The notes under the pieces were generated by a model, which saw only the letters and a program-made list of their open reading frames with translations, was not told the DNA's origin and did not search any database. The translations under genes were made by a program, and so were the position numbers. Shown here piece by piece: positions 1-10,800 of a stretch of DNA of 57,759 nucleotides (position 1 is its first letter; every line of letters begins with the position of its first letter). Location of the stretch: positions 1-57,759 of the forward strand of contig CALCJM010000085.1 of the NCBI GenBank assembly GCA_937967505.1, read 5' to 3'. The DNA comes from an uncultured Pirellulaceae bacterium (GTDB lineage: Bacteria; Planctomycetota; Planctomycetia; Pirellulales; Pirellulaceae).

Positions 1-481
1 TATCGTAGAATCAGTCCAAGATTTTATGCCTAGGCAATGGGACTTTGCTTATTTCATCGGGTTGGACTTGCAGTTTTCTCTAACTGAACTGAGATTTTGG
101 GTAAGCGAGGAACATTGCAGGTCAAAAGTGGTGCACTTTCACCGTGTGTACTATTAGTACTATCAGTAGCATGTGTCAACGGTGTTGTCTTTTATGAAGG
201 CCGAAGGAGACGACACGAACAGCAGCAACGAATTGCCACGACATCAAACAACAAATCCAAAACTAAACAAACGAATTGACTCGACACCAAGCAAAACAAA
301 ACAAAACCAAAAACAACCCGAAACCAAACATAGCAGCCTCACTCACGTCCCGCTCTCTGCCGCTCTTGCAAGCCCCTGCACCACGAGCTGCCCGAAGGCC
401 TTGAACACCACCGCCCTCGAGAACCTCAGGGGACACGTAGGAAACTTCCTCCGGTAGGACTCGTACCTTCGTTGGTGCATT

Positions 482-577
482 GGTTCATTGAATTGATTGA
501 TTGACAGTGGTTGGTTGGTTGGTTGGTTGGTTCATTGAATTGATTGATTTACAGTGGTTGGTTGGTTGGTTGGTTGG
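482..577. repeat. 47-bp direct repeat with nested TTGG arrays
   Basis: A block starting ggttcattgaattgattg at 482 recurs at 529, a 47-base period with one substitution visible. Each copy ends in a run of TTGG tetranucleotides (about 508-532 and 554-577). The GGTTGGTTGG runs on the plus strand could form a two-tetrad G-quadruplex. No gene is attached to the array. Confidence 0.85.
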
Positions 578-614
578 CCTGCGCGACCGACGCCATCCGG
601 GCGCCGGGCCTAGT

Positions 615-1161
615 CTTACGGCGGCCATCCGTGGACCGCCGGGGCTACGCCCAATGATTCAATCCTTCGTGAATACATCGCGGCAAGGTGCTGCAAACAG
701 AATCAACATTGGAAAGAACAAACGGATTCCGCCGCGACTGAGATTGTCTGCTTCGGTGGAGACGGAATCGCGGCGGTTGATTACCGTTGAAAACCGAAAA
801 CCAAGTTTGACCCCAGCGAAGCAATCCTTCGACAGCCTAGATAGCAAACCTCTTGAAGTTGGGAGCGTAGACTGTAACAGGCTTGCCATTCGGATTGACT
901 GTGCGATTTAGAAGTTTGTCACGAACTTAAGATGACTTTCCCGCTTTTGTCTTACGACGGCCGTCCGTGGACCGCCGGGGCTGCGCCCGGGTAATCAATC
1001 ATTCGGCAAGGCAACGCGGCAACGTGCTGCAAACAGAATCAACATTGGAACGATCAAACGAGTTCCGCCGCGACTGAGATTATTTGATTCGGTTGAGACG
1101 GAATCGCGGCGGTTGGCTTATCGGCTAAAGCACCGAAACCCAGATTTGAATCCATCGAAGC
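615..1161. repeat. Two diverged direct copies of a ~210-bp hairpin-rich element
   Basis: Copy A (about 615-822) and copy B (about 951-1161) share long colinear blocks, including cttacg at the start, gtggaccgccgggg, gtgctgcaaacagaatcaac and ccgccgcgactgagatt, with a 336-339 base offset. Inside each copy, CGGCGG or a close variant faces CCGCCG across a short loop, and ccgccgcga faces tcgcggcgg, so each copy can fold into strong hairpins. They look like non-coding dispersed repeats rather than gene duplicates. Confidence 0.8.
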
Positions 1162-1179
1162 TTTTACAAAGTAGCCTTT

Positions 1180-1803
1180 CTACAGATCCTCGTCCAGAAT
1201 GCACTGTAGGAACTCAATTGTCTTGCGTGCATGAAGCCTTACCGACCCATCCACGTGATGTGTAAGTTTCAATACTGGCGTCTCTATTGCCACAACATCG
1301 TTTTGATTCGCGATCCAAGACCGAGCGGTAAGTAACGCCGCGTTGGCAACTTGGGCCTCAGCTTGATGCACCATAGAAATTGCTTCTGATAGTGCAGTCC
1401 CGCCAATGCGAGAGACGTTCAAGAGCGTATTCAGGATACCGCTTCGAACGCTTGCGTGCTCTGAATTTTTCAAGTAATCGACATTCTCCAACGTGCCCTG
1501 GCCATTCCAGTCAATTAGTACTAAGACGTGTCCTATTAGATGGAAAAGTAGTATTACTTCATTCGACGTTAAAGGTTTTACCCTATACGCAAGTGAAGCA
1601 ACAGTCCTTAGCGTCATCGCATCCACAATCCTTCGTCTTTGGCTGTGCGTAAATTCTGGAAACATTTGTTTTAACAAAGCCACTGTTTGGCGCATCCAAT
1701 CTTCTCTTTCGATTCTTTCATTCTTCGAATGCCAGCCCAAAATGTTTAGACGTTCTAGAGCGAACGTCAAATCAAATAGATCGTAGTTGTTTTTTTGATT
1801 CAC
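1180..1803 (-). CDS. Putative immunity protein for the RHS deaminase toxin (HEAT-like helical)
   Basis: A 207-residue cytoplasmic protein with no signal peptide, membrane segment or family I recognise. Its composition is strongly helical. The middle and C-terminal parts read like paired amphipathic helices of the HEAT/armadillo kind, for example the stretch ending in SVRLHARKTIEFL. It starts at a GTG two bases after the stop codon of the giant RHS gene. The sequence GAGGT, formed by the last toxin codon and its stop, lies four bases before that GTG, so translation is probably coupled to the toxin. Immediate downstream position, small size and coupling match the usual arrangement of a polymorphic-toxin immunity gene. 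The function is inferred from context only. An unrelated hypothetical protein remains possible. Confidence 0.65.
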   Translation of the reverse strand: MNQKNNYDLFDLTFALERLNILGWHSKNERIEREDWMRQTVALLKQMFPEFTHSQRRRIVDAMTLRTVASLAYRVKPLTSNEVILLFHLIGHVLVLIDWNGQGTLENVDYLKNSEHASVRSGILNTLLNVSRIGGTALSEAISMVHQAEAQVANAALLTARSWIANQNDVVAIETPVLKLTHHVDGSVRLHARKTIEFLQCILDEDL

Positions 1804-1805
1804 GA

Positions 1806-4800
1806 TTACCTCGGACTACGGTGAGTCACCCCAAAATCTCGGAGCATTATTCTGCAGGAACTTCCACATGGACTCTGAGAGTCTCCAGATTCTATTGCTC
1901 TAATTTGTATCTTTGCGCCTTGAGTGTACGGTTTTGCCTGAGCGGGACTTGTCAATCGCACTCTGTAAGCCGTTTCTATATTGTAAAGCAGTTCACTCAG
2001 TGCTTCAGGTTCAGCGCATTCTCGGTGAAAAGGTGAACATCTATTTTGCGGCACCCCATTCAAAGATGCTTCCACTGCTGGATGCAATTGTCGCGGATAC
2101 ACTCGCCCAGCTGTAGATGTTCCCCAACCCGTGAGCCCGTCGCGATTTACAACTTGAGCCAATGTATGCGGTGACTCATCTCCGGGTAACGCTTCAGCTC
2201 GGAGATTTGTTCGAATTGCATCTGCGAACGCGTCAATAAACGTTGGATCATGAATTTCCGCTTCTCCAGGTGCTGGTGGCTCAATTGGTGACCTTGCCCG
2301 CGTCCCAAAATTTGCACGTCCGTAAAGCCCACGGATACCTGCTCCGAAGATTACTAGAGAAAAGAAAAAGTTGGACACTGCAGCAGCGCGTTCATATCCA
2401 TCGTTAGCCCCCTGAAATTCTCTGATCGAAAAGCCAGCTCCAAGTCCACCAGCCATAGTCCCAAGCAGCAAAATGCCAGTCGACGGAGCAATTGTAAGAA
2501 AACCAGCAAGGCTGATTCCGCCAAGTCCAAGCAGGTAACCGCCACCGAAACCCAAGAATGCGCCCACCGCCCCCTCAAAAAGACCGCGCTGTAAGGCACC
2601 GGAGAAACCTCCATCTCTGTAACCCAAGATAGCGCCATGGGAGAATCCGGCAAGCCCACCGATTCCTGCGCTGACCTTCGCAATTCCAACAAGAGTAACT
2701 CTACCGCTTGGATCAATTCCGTTAACCGGATCGCCATGCACGTATGCATACTTGTGCAAGCTCTGCGGATCGCTCAGATTTCCAAAGAAGGGGTCGAGTC
2801 GATTGAATCTTCCGTTTTGGGCATCGTACCATCTGGCGCGAAGATATTGCTGATTGATATTAAAATCAAATGCTTCGCCAGAGTACAGGTAGCTGGTTAA
2901 TGGTGTGGCACCTTCTGCGAAGTTCAGTAAGTTCCCGTAGGCGTCGAAGTGGAAGACTTGCAGGATGTTGTTTTCAACATCGTTTTCAGCATCGTTTTCA
3001 ATTTTCTCGGCCAAATTTGCAATTTTCGCGGCCAAATCGTAAAGCACCCGGACACTTCCGTGCCCATCAGTGCCGAAGAAGTGCGTTTCTCTTGCTGCCC
3101 AACCGTCCTTGTCACCATCGCCGTTGGTATCGACGCCCTCGTAGACCGTTTGATTGATTTGGTCATGGCCAATCGTGTAGACGATCATTTTGACGTTGCC
3201 AGTTTCGTCGGTCGTGGTTTCCTGAAGGACTTGCGAATATCCGGTGTGATTGCGACTGTCGGTCAGATATTCGGTGGTTGTCGTCGATTCGTAGGTACCA
3301 TCGGCATCGGCATCTACGCGCACTATTGTTTTTACCCGGTTACCTGACCGATCGTATTCGTATTCGGTCACCGTGACGACTGGTTCGGTGACGCCGTCCG
3401 CCGTGAGATTGGTTGTCGTTACCGATGCCATGCGGCCTTGTAGATCGTAAGTGAAGCTCTGTGACCTTGTTACGTCTCCCGCGACGCGCACGGTTTTGGA
3501 TGTCTGTTGAGTCTGGTCGTAGCCATACCGGGTGTAGCCATACCGGGTTTCGGTCACGGTACTGTCAACAGTCAATGTCTCGACTTCGAGGCGATCGTTG
3601 GCATCGTAGACATACACTGTCGTTTCACCGGATTGATTGCCTTCGGCGTACGTCTTGTGTTGCTGCGTACGGTTGCCATTGAGATCGTAAGTCCACTGGA
3701 TCGTATAGTCAGTAAACGGATCGACGGTCTGCGTCGGGTCAAACGACAGTGCGGAGGCGCTTGCCGTTTCGCTGATCAGTCGATTGGCATCGTCATACTC
3801 CCACGTGTATGAAACAATCTGGGAAGCCGGAGCAAACTGTCCTCCTCCATCTTCGTAGTACTTTTCATTGGCGGCGATGCGTTTGCCGTCGGCACGAAGT
3901 TCGTAGTCGAACTCGGCCATGGATATTTCGTTGCTATCCTGAACGCCGTCCATATTCGTATCGCGGAAGTGAATCAGTTTTTCCAAGCGATTCAGGTCAT
4001 CATATTGGTAGCTGTGCGTGATACCATTGGCGTAGATGGTCGCCGCCATGCTTCCGTTGAGATCGTAGATGTAGCGTGTTTGGTCGGATTGGTCGCCGGT
4101 GCCGTTAGCGGTGGTAGCGGTGTTGACATCGACAACCGGTTCATTATTGCGTTCGACTGCCGTGACTGATTTGAGCCGCCCCAGTTCGTCGTAGGCGTAG
4201 ATGGTTGTATTGTCGGGGTCGAAGGTCGCGGCATTGTAGGCGGGCTCGTTATCAACGCTGCCGTTGCCACTGAAGGCGACTTCCGTTTGGCGACCGAGGT
4301 TGTCATACGAGTAACGAATCGTACCTTCGCTGTTGGTGACCGATTCGAGTTGTTGGCGATCGTCATAGGTCATCGCTTCGACGCGTGACGTTCCAGCGCG
4401 AGGACCATTGACAATGTTTCTCGCGGTTCGGATTTGGCGGCCATAGTCATCGTATGTATAATCGATCAACTCATCCGGTAGATTACCGCCAGTGCCGTAA
4501 TTGGCAGCGTTTTGATAGTAGTATGTTTCGATCATCCGGCCGGTGATTTCATCGTAGACCGGCACCATGTGGACGCCTTCGAAGGAAATACTCAGGTTCT
4601 GGCGGCCCCGGAAATCATATTGCGAAATCTCTTCGAAGGGAGTTGTTGCGGAGTGCAGTGGCAATTGCCGGGCGATTTGCCGTCCCAGTTCGTCGTAGAC
4701 CAGATTTGTCTCGCGGTCCAGCGGATCGATAATGGAAACTTGCTGGCCCCGGAAATCGTATCCGTACCGGTAAACGGGGCGCTGATCGTCACCATCGGTT

Positions 4801-7800
4801 GGATCGGGGTCAGGCAAGGTTACGGTTGCCAGTCGGCCTTGCGAATCGTAGGAACTGAGGCGCGTTGGCACGACTTTCTCGGGTGTGCCTGGGCCGCCAA
4901 ACTGACCGGGAATGGCTGGATGGTAGAAGGTCTGGCGTGAATCATCCCAATCCAGTTCACGTCCTGGGGCGGTTTGTTGACTTTCGGCGACCTTGCGTCC
5001 CAACTGGTCATAGCGCACTTCTGCATATGATCCATCTTCGAATTCGGTGCGCACGACGTTGCCATTTTCATCGTAGTGGAAACGCGTTTCCTGAACGTTA
5101 CTGTCGTCGTGCATGTTGTGTCCGAAGCCATTATGAATAATGTTCGAGCGTTCGGCAGCCACGCGTCCGGTTTGATCATAGATCGTCTCGGTGCGGTGTT
5201 GGACGGTGCGCACTTCATAGACGCCCTCTGTTGCGGTTTCGACCCGTACTTCGGTTGCGTGGCCAATGGTGGCGGTACGCCGTTGGTATTCATCGTATTC
5301 GTAAGTGGTGATTTGTCCGTCAGCGGCGACTGACTGATAGACCAATCCAAATTCTCCATAGATCGTTTTCGTGGCGAACAGTTGGTCACCGCGCCGCACG
5401 AGTGCCGTTTGGCCGGTGGATTCATTAAATTCGACGACCGGATTCTCAAAACGAATACTCTGTTGAGACCGACCGCGCCCGTCATACTTCGTTTCTGTTC
5501 CGAAGGTTGGTCGACCACTGCCATCCAGATACGCATCCTGGGAGAATGTGACCTGTCCATTATCGTTGTAGACGCTCAGCGTCGTCATCGTGACCTTACC
5601 GTTTCCTGCCGCATTCCAGCTTTCGGCAACTGTTTTGGTCGTTTCGCCAAATGCATTATAGAAATAGGTGGTCGTCAGACCGGTTTCGGGATCTGTTGAA
5701 GCGGTGTTCCAAGATGTCGAAGAGGTCACCCGGCCGGCGTTATCGTAATTGGTCTGCGACCATGAGATCACGGTTGGTGTCGGTGCGGTGGTACTCAAGC
5801 TTGACCGTTCGGTATCAATATTGATGTCGATCACGACCCCTTTGAGCCGTTGTGATTTGACAACGCGTCCCTGGGCATCATAGAAACTGCGTGATCCATA
5901 GATATCGGCATCAGCGGTGCCCGGTGCAAGTTCAGTTCCATCGTTGTCGAACCTCGGCAAGAGAAATTCATCGGTCGAATAAACCACGCGGCCTTTGGCG
6001 TCGTAAGTTGACCGGCTGGAGAAGACACGTTCGACGCCATCGGAGCCAAAGGCGGTGCGTGTCGTTTCGATCGTCTGGCCGCGCAGGTCGTAAACCGAAG
6101 CGCTTGTCGGGTTTTGGCCAGCGGAGTAAATGCCCGTTGAGGTTCCGCTGATTATTTGCCCCAGCCCGTTTTGATTGCCGGAGTCTGACGAGGAGAGCAG
6201 AATCCAGTCGCCGGTGCCCTCTCGTTTGAGTTGTCGGGTAGCGATGACCCGATCTTCGAGGTCGTAGTCCGTTTCGGTGCGGAATTGGTGGAGCACAACA
6301 GCCGCACTGTTGTCGTGTTCCGGATAGACGCGCACATCGCGGGTCACTGCTGACGGGTTGCCGTTGGCGTCATACTCGAAACGGGTCAAGTTGTTAAATT
6401 GATCACTCGTCGCGATCACGTCGCCATATTCGTTGTATCGGTTTCGGATGGCCCGTTCGACACCGTTGAGGTCAATCCACTGGACATCGGGGGATTTGTT
6501 GTAATTAAATCGCGCGGCCGAATCCCGGGTGACAACGGCCAACTGATGCCCCGTGAGCGATGAATAGGGTGTGTAGGTATAATTATTGAATTGGTCGAAG
6601 GTGGAATGCAACCGGTCGGCACTGCGGTCAAGCGCTGAGGTCGCCACGCCATACTCGTATCGTGTCTGATTCCCACGAATATCCGTGGCAACTTTAATTT
6701 GACCGTGGTTGGGATCGTACTGGTTGGTCGTTACCAGATCATCCGTTTCGGTGTTGGTGACGCCAGCGCTGTCGGTTTCACCATCGACCAGTCCAACCAC
6801 GGTGACTGAGCGAATGGGCTGATCGTCTTCGTTGTACTGAGTGATGGTGATTTCGGTATCTTCGGCCGGATTGATGTTGGACAAATTCAAACCAGGTTCG
6901 CCGGTTAGAACTCCATTGTCGTCAAGTGTGAAGGTCACGTCATCGACAAGTGTCGTTTCACTGCGGACGATGTTGCGGCTGCGATCGCTGTGGACGACCG
7001 AGTAGATCGCTTGACCGCCGTCCAGTTGTTCCAGTGTCGCCACAATCGCCGCCGCATCATCGGCCAAATCGGGCACCAGATCCCCGTCGGGCAATTCGTA
7101 CAGGTAATCCAGAACCTTATTGTCGGCATCGATGATATAGTCAACGCGTCCACTGTCGTCATAGAACGTCCTGACACTTTTACGGCCTAGGGGATCGATA
7201 ATATCGGTCAAGTAGTGTGCACGTGGGGCGTTATATTCAAACCGGGTGGTATGTTTTTCGATTTCCTCGGCGCTGTTGCCTGTCGCGGTACCGTTACGAT
7301 TGGTAAACGAAGTTAAGTTGCCATTTTCGTAGCCGTAGCTGAGAACACGTCCATCGGGGTCAATAATGTTGATGATTCGGTCTTCTTCGTCGCGGATGAA
7401 ATCAACATTTCGTCCTTCGCTTGACCGGATACCTGATGCACTGAAGGTTAATGCTTCACCGGTACTTGTTTCGATCCGGGAAAGTTGACCGCTGTTGGCA
7501 TTGAAGAACATTGACGTTCCATCGCGCCGTTTTAACTGGAATTGTTCTGCGAAGGTCGGGTCGGTCGGATTGTAGTAGCCACTTTGTGATCGTGCGCTGC
7601 GTTGGGCGTCGATGGCAAAGTAGGATCGTCCGTTGAAGCTTTTCTGTAAAACAATATCGTTGACGATCAGGTTGGTCCGCACCCCTGCGTCGGGCTGGAA
7701 ACGCGGATAGAAGTAATTGTCAATCGGCAGCCCAAATGGACGAGAGGAATTGACGGCCTGTCCGTAGAACGTGAAGCCTTCGGTACGGTCATCTCCGTAG

Positions 7801-10800
7801 GTCACTTCGATTCGCACGCCGTCCTGAAAAATTGGCAATCCAAATTCGTAGTGCGTATCCTTTGGATATGTGATGTCGATCTTGACATCGGAGAAATCAA
7901 GATTCCAGCCGTTTCCAAAATCGCCAACGTCTTCGGCGTCTCCCGAATCATAGGTGCGCGTGACGACGATGGGGAATCCACGCACGGGAATCCGTAGATC
8001 TTCAAAACTGATCTCAAAGTCGGCAAGGTCGAATTTCCCGTCCATGATGAACTGGGATGTGGATTCGTCCATTTGTCCATCGGCATCGATCGCAGTCAAA
8101 CGAAGCGTGTAGAGTCCATTTTCGTACTGGCCGGGATCCAATTGAGCCAAGGTGCGAACATTGTTGACGCCTTCGGTAATATCGTATCCGACAAGTGTCG
8201 TTTGACCGTCTGCGGGCAGCTGCGTGACAAGCGTGAGTTCGTCTCCACCGGGAGTGATTAGCACGAGCGTGTAGCTGGTGAGGTTGTCATCTCCATCAAA
8301 AATCGTGGCCTTGACTTCGAGGTTCTCTGTGGCCTTTTGCCCTGGTGCCGGGTTAAGGATGCTCACCCGCGGTTTTGTCAGATCGACCGGTTCAACGGTA
8401 AAGTGCACGTCGGCTGCGATTGTGGTTTGACCGGCGGTGTCGGTCGCGGAGCCCTTGACCGTCACCACTTCCGCTTGCGTAAGCGTCTCCAGAGAAAATC
8501 CACCCCAATCGGCGATTCCCTCGTTGGAGACTTCCAGGTCGATGAAAGTGCGATCCGCAAAATCGGGATCGCCGGGAATACGGAACAGCGTATCGTGATG
8601 CAAGGTAACTTTGATGCCGTCTCTTTCTATTCCGAAATCATCAAACACGTTCGTGTCGATGGTGACGATTTCATCCGCAAAATAGGATGGCGAATCGGCC
8701 GTTTCACCGACGAACTGTAGGTCGATGGTCGGGGGAGCATCGGCGACGACGTTGATGGTGAAGTCTTCTGTATCGATTGCTCCGTCGTTGTCCCGAACGC
8801 GGATCATGAAGCTGGAGGAGGTGCCTGCCGCTCCAGCTGAATAGGTCAGTAACCCGGCGGGGGTGATCGTCAGGTCGGCGATGGCGCTACGTTCGCGTCC
8901 CTGTTCATCAATCAGGGAGAAGGATAGCGGGTAATCATTGTCCAGGTCGCGCGCTGTGACATTGAAGGTAAACAGTTGGTTGGCGGGGGCGCGCAGCGTC
9001 GCGGGCAAGATATCGGGGGCAAAGTTACTGTCGTCCAGCGGATTGCCAACGGCCAGATTATAAGTTTGGGTGACACTTCCGGGGCCTTGTGTGGCGGTTA
9101 CCGCAATGGTGAAGGTATCGCCAACCTGTGCGGTGGATGCACCGGTATCCCACAGGATTGTTCCGGTATCGGCATCAATCATCATACCGGAAAGCTCCGC
9201 GCGTCCGAGCGTGTTCAGGCTGTAGGTCGGATCACCGTCAGGGTCGATTGCAAACGCATCGTAGCGATATGCGCTGCCCAACGGGACTGCCCGGACAGGT
9301 TGAGAAACAAAGTCCGGGAGGGTATCGCCCAAGCCATCACCGTCACCCAGATCGCCACGAACCTCGATCGTGACATCTTGACGATCGGTCAGGTGACCGG
9401 GATCGGAAGCGATAATGGTGAAGGATTTGGTTCCACCTTGTGGGGACGGGTTGTCCCAGCGCAGGGTTGCCCAATCTTGGTCTTCGGGTTGGTCAAGCGT
9501 TAATCCTGCGATGTCTCCTTGGAGGGAGAAGGTGACACGATCACCATTGGGGTCGGTTGCGCGGACGCGGTAGATCCATGGTCGATCGGTGTGAGCGACT
9601 GAATTGACGGTTAAGTCATCCGATGGCGGGGTGGAGACGATCTGCGGTGGCGCGGGTATACCCAGCACGGTGATGGTGAATGCTTGGCTGGCGGTTCCTC
9701 CCTTGCCGTCCGAAACCCGCACCCTAACGGGTACAAAGTCACCGGGGTCGTCTGCGCCAGGTGTCCACGTGATCACGCCTGTGGTACTGTCGATCTTCAT
9801 GCCATTGGGAGCGACGGCCAGTTCATAAACCAGAACGTCCAGTTCTTCGGGAGCGACAAGCTCGTTCGTTGCCGGATCGAGCACGGGGGCATTGTCCGGA
9901 TCGACCGCATCAACATCATAGGACCACTGTTGGCCTTCGATGGCAGTGATACGGGTGACAGGAATGGCATTGCGATCAAGTAACGGTTGACCTGTTGGAT
10001 CCGTCACGGACACCTGCGGCGGGTCGCTTACAAAGAAAGGATCATTGTTGGGATCAATCCCGACAACCGGATTGTAGATATTGTTGTTTTCGTGGCACTC
10101 CTCGATTTGCCCGTCAATGTCATCCTCAGGATCGTCATGGGAGTCAATGAAAAAGTATTGATCTTCCAGCGCGATGGCTGGCCCGGCGACGGTGATTTGT
10201 ACGTCGATAAATTGGCCCGGCTGTAGTTCCCCTGCAACGATGTCTCCTTCGTTATCTGAGGATCGATAGACTGTCGCACTACCCACTGACGGGTTAGTTG
10301 CCGATGGTTCTCCATCGAAAAGTTCAACGACGAATCGATCGGGGATTGGTCTGCCGGTTTGGTTGTCAAAATCCAGCAGTGCCGCGACCTCACCGCCATT
10401 GCCGACACGGATCGTGTAGGTGGTGCTGGAGCCATCGGCCGCTTCGACGGTGCGGGCGTAGGACGGGATCAAATCCGGTGCGGGGCGCGATGCGACTCCC
10501 TCGAAACTGCCTTGGGTGCGGTAACTATTGTGGTCAAGCCAACTGGGAGTTTCGACGGCGGGGACTTGCAGGTAGGTCGGGCTGTCGGGATCAACGTCAA
10601 TATTATTGATGTGGTAGGACTCTTGATTCCAGACTGGTGGCGCGTAGACCCAATCGTCCTGACGGTCTTCGTAGACAACAATTCCGTAGGTTTCAGGCCT
10701 GTCAACTGCCAGATTGGGATTGGCGACTGTAATAAATTCGGCTTTTCCATCCCCATCGACATCTGCCACAACGGGTAGCTCGGTACCGGTGCCGCTCTCC

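Larger units (their letters stand above)
1..1179. other. Repeat-rich gap with no convincing gene
   Basis: No reading frame here has a plausible protein composition. Open frames are short and lie mostly in repeats. The stretch holds an A/C-rich low-complexity segment (about 235-330), a TTGG tetranucleotide region duplicated with a 47-base period (482-577), and two diverged direct copies of a roughly 210-base hairpin-rich sequence (615-822 and 951-1161). It lies downstream of the minus-strand toxin/immunity pair. Confidence 0.6.

Noticed and set aside
659..889. Minus-strand 76-codon open frame
   Set aside because: It lies inside copy A of the 210-base repeat. The second copy does not keep the frame, and composition is not protein-like.
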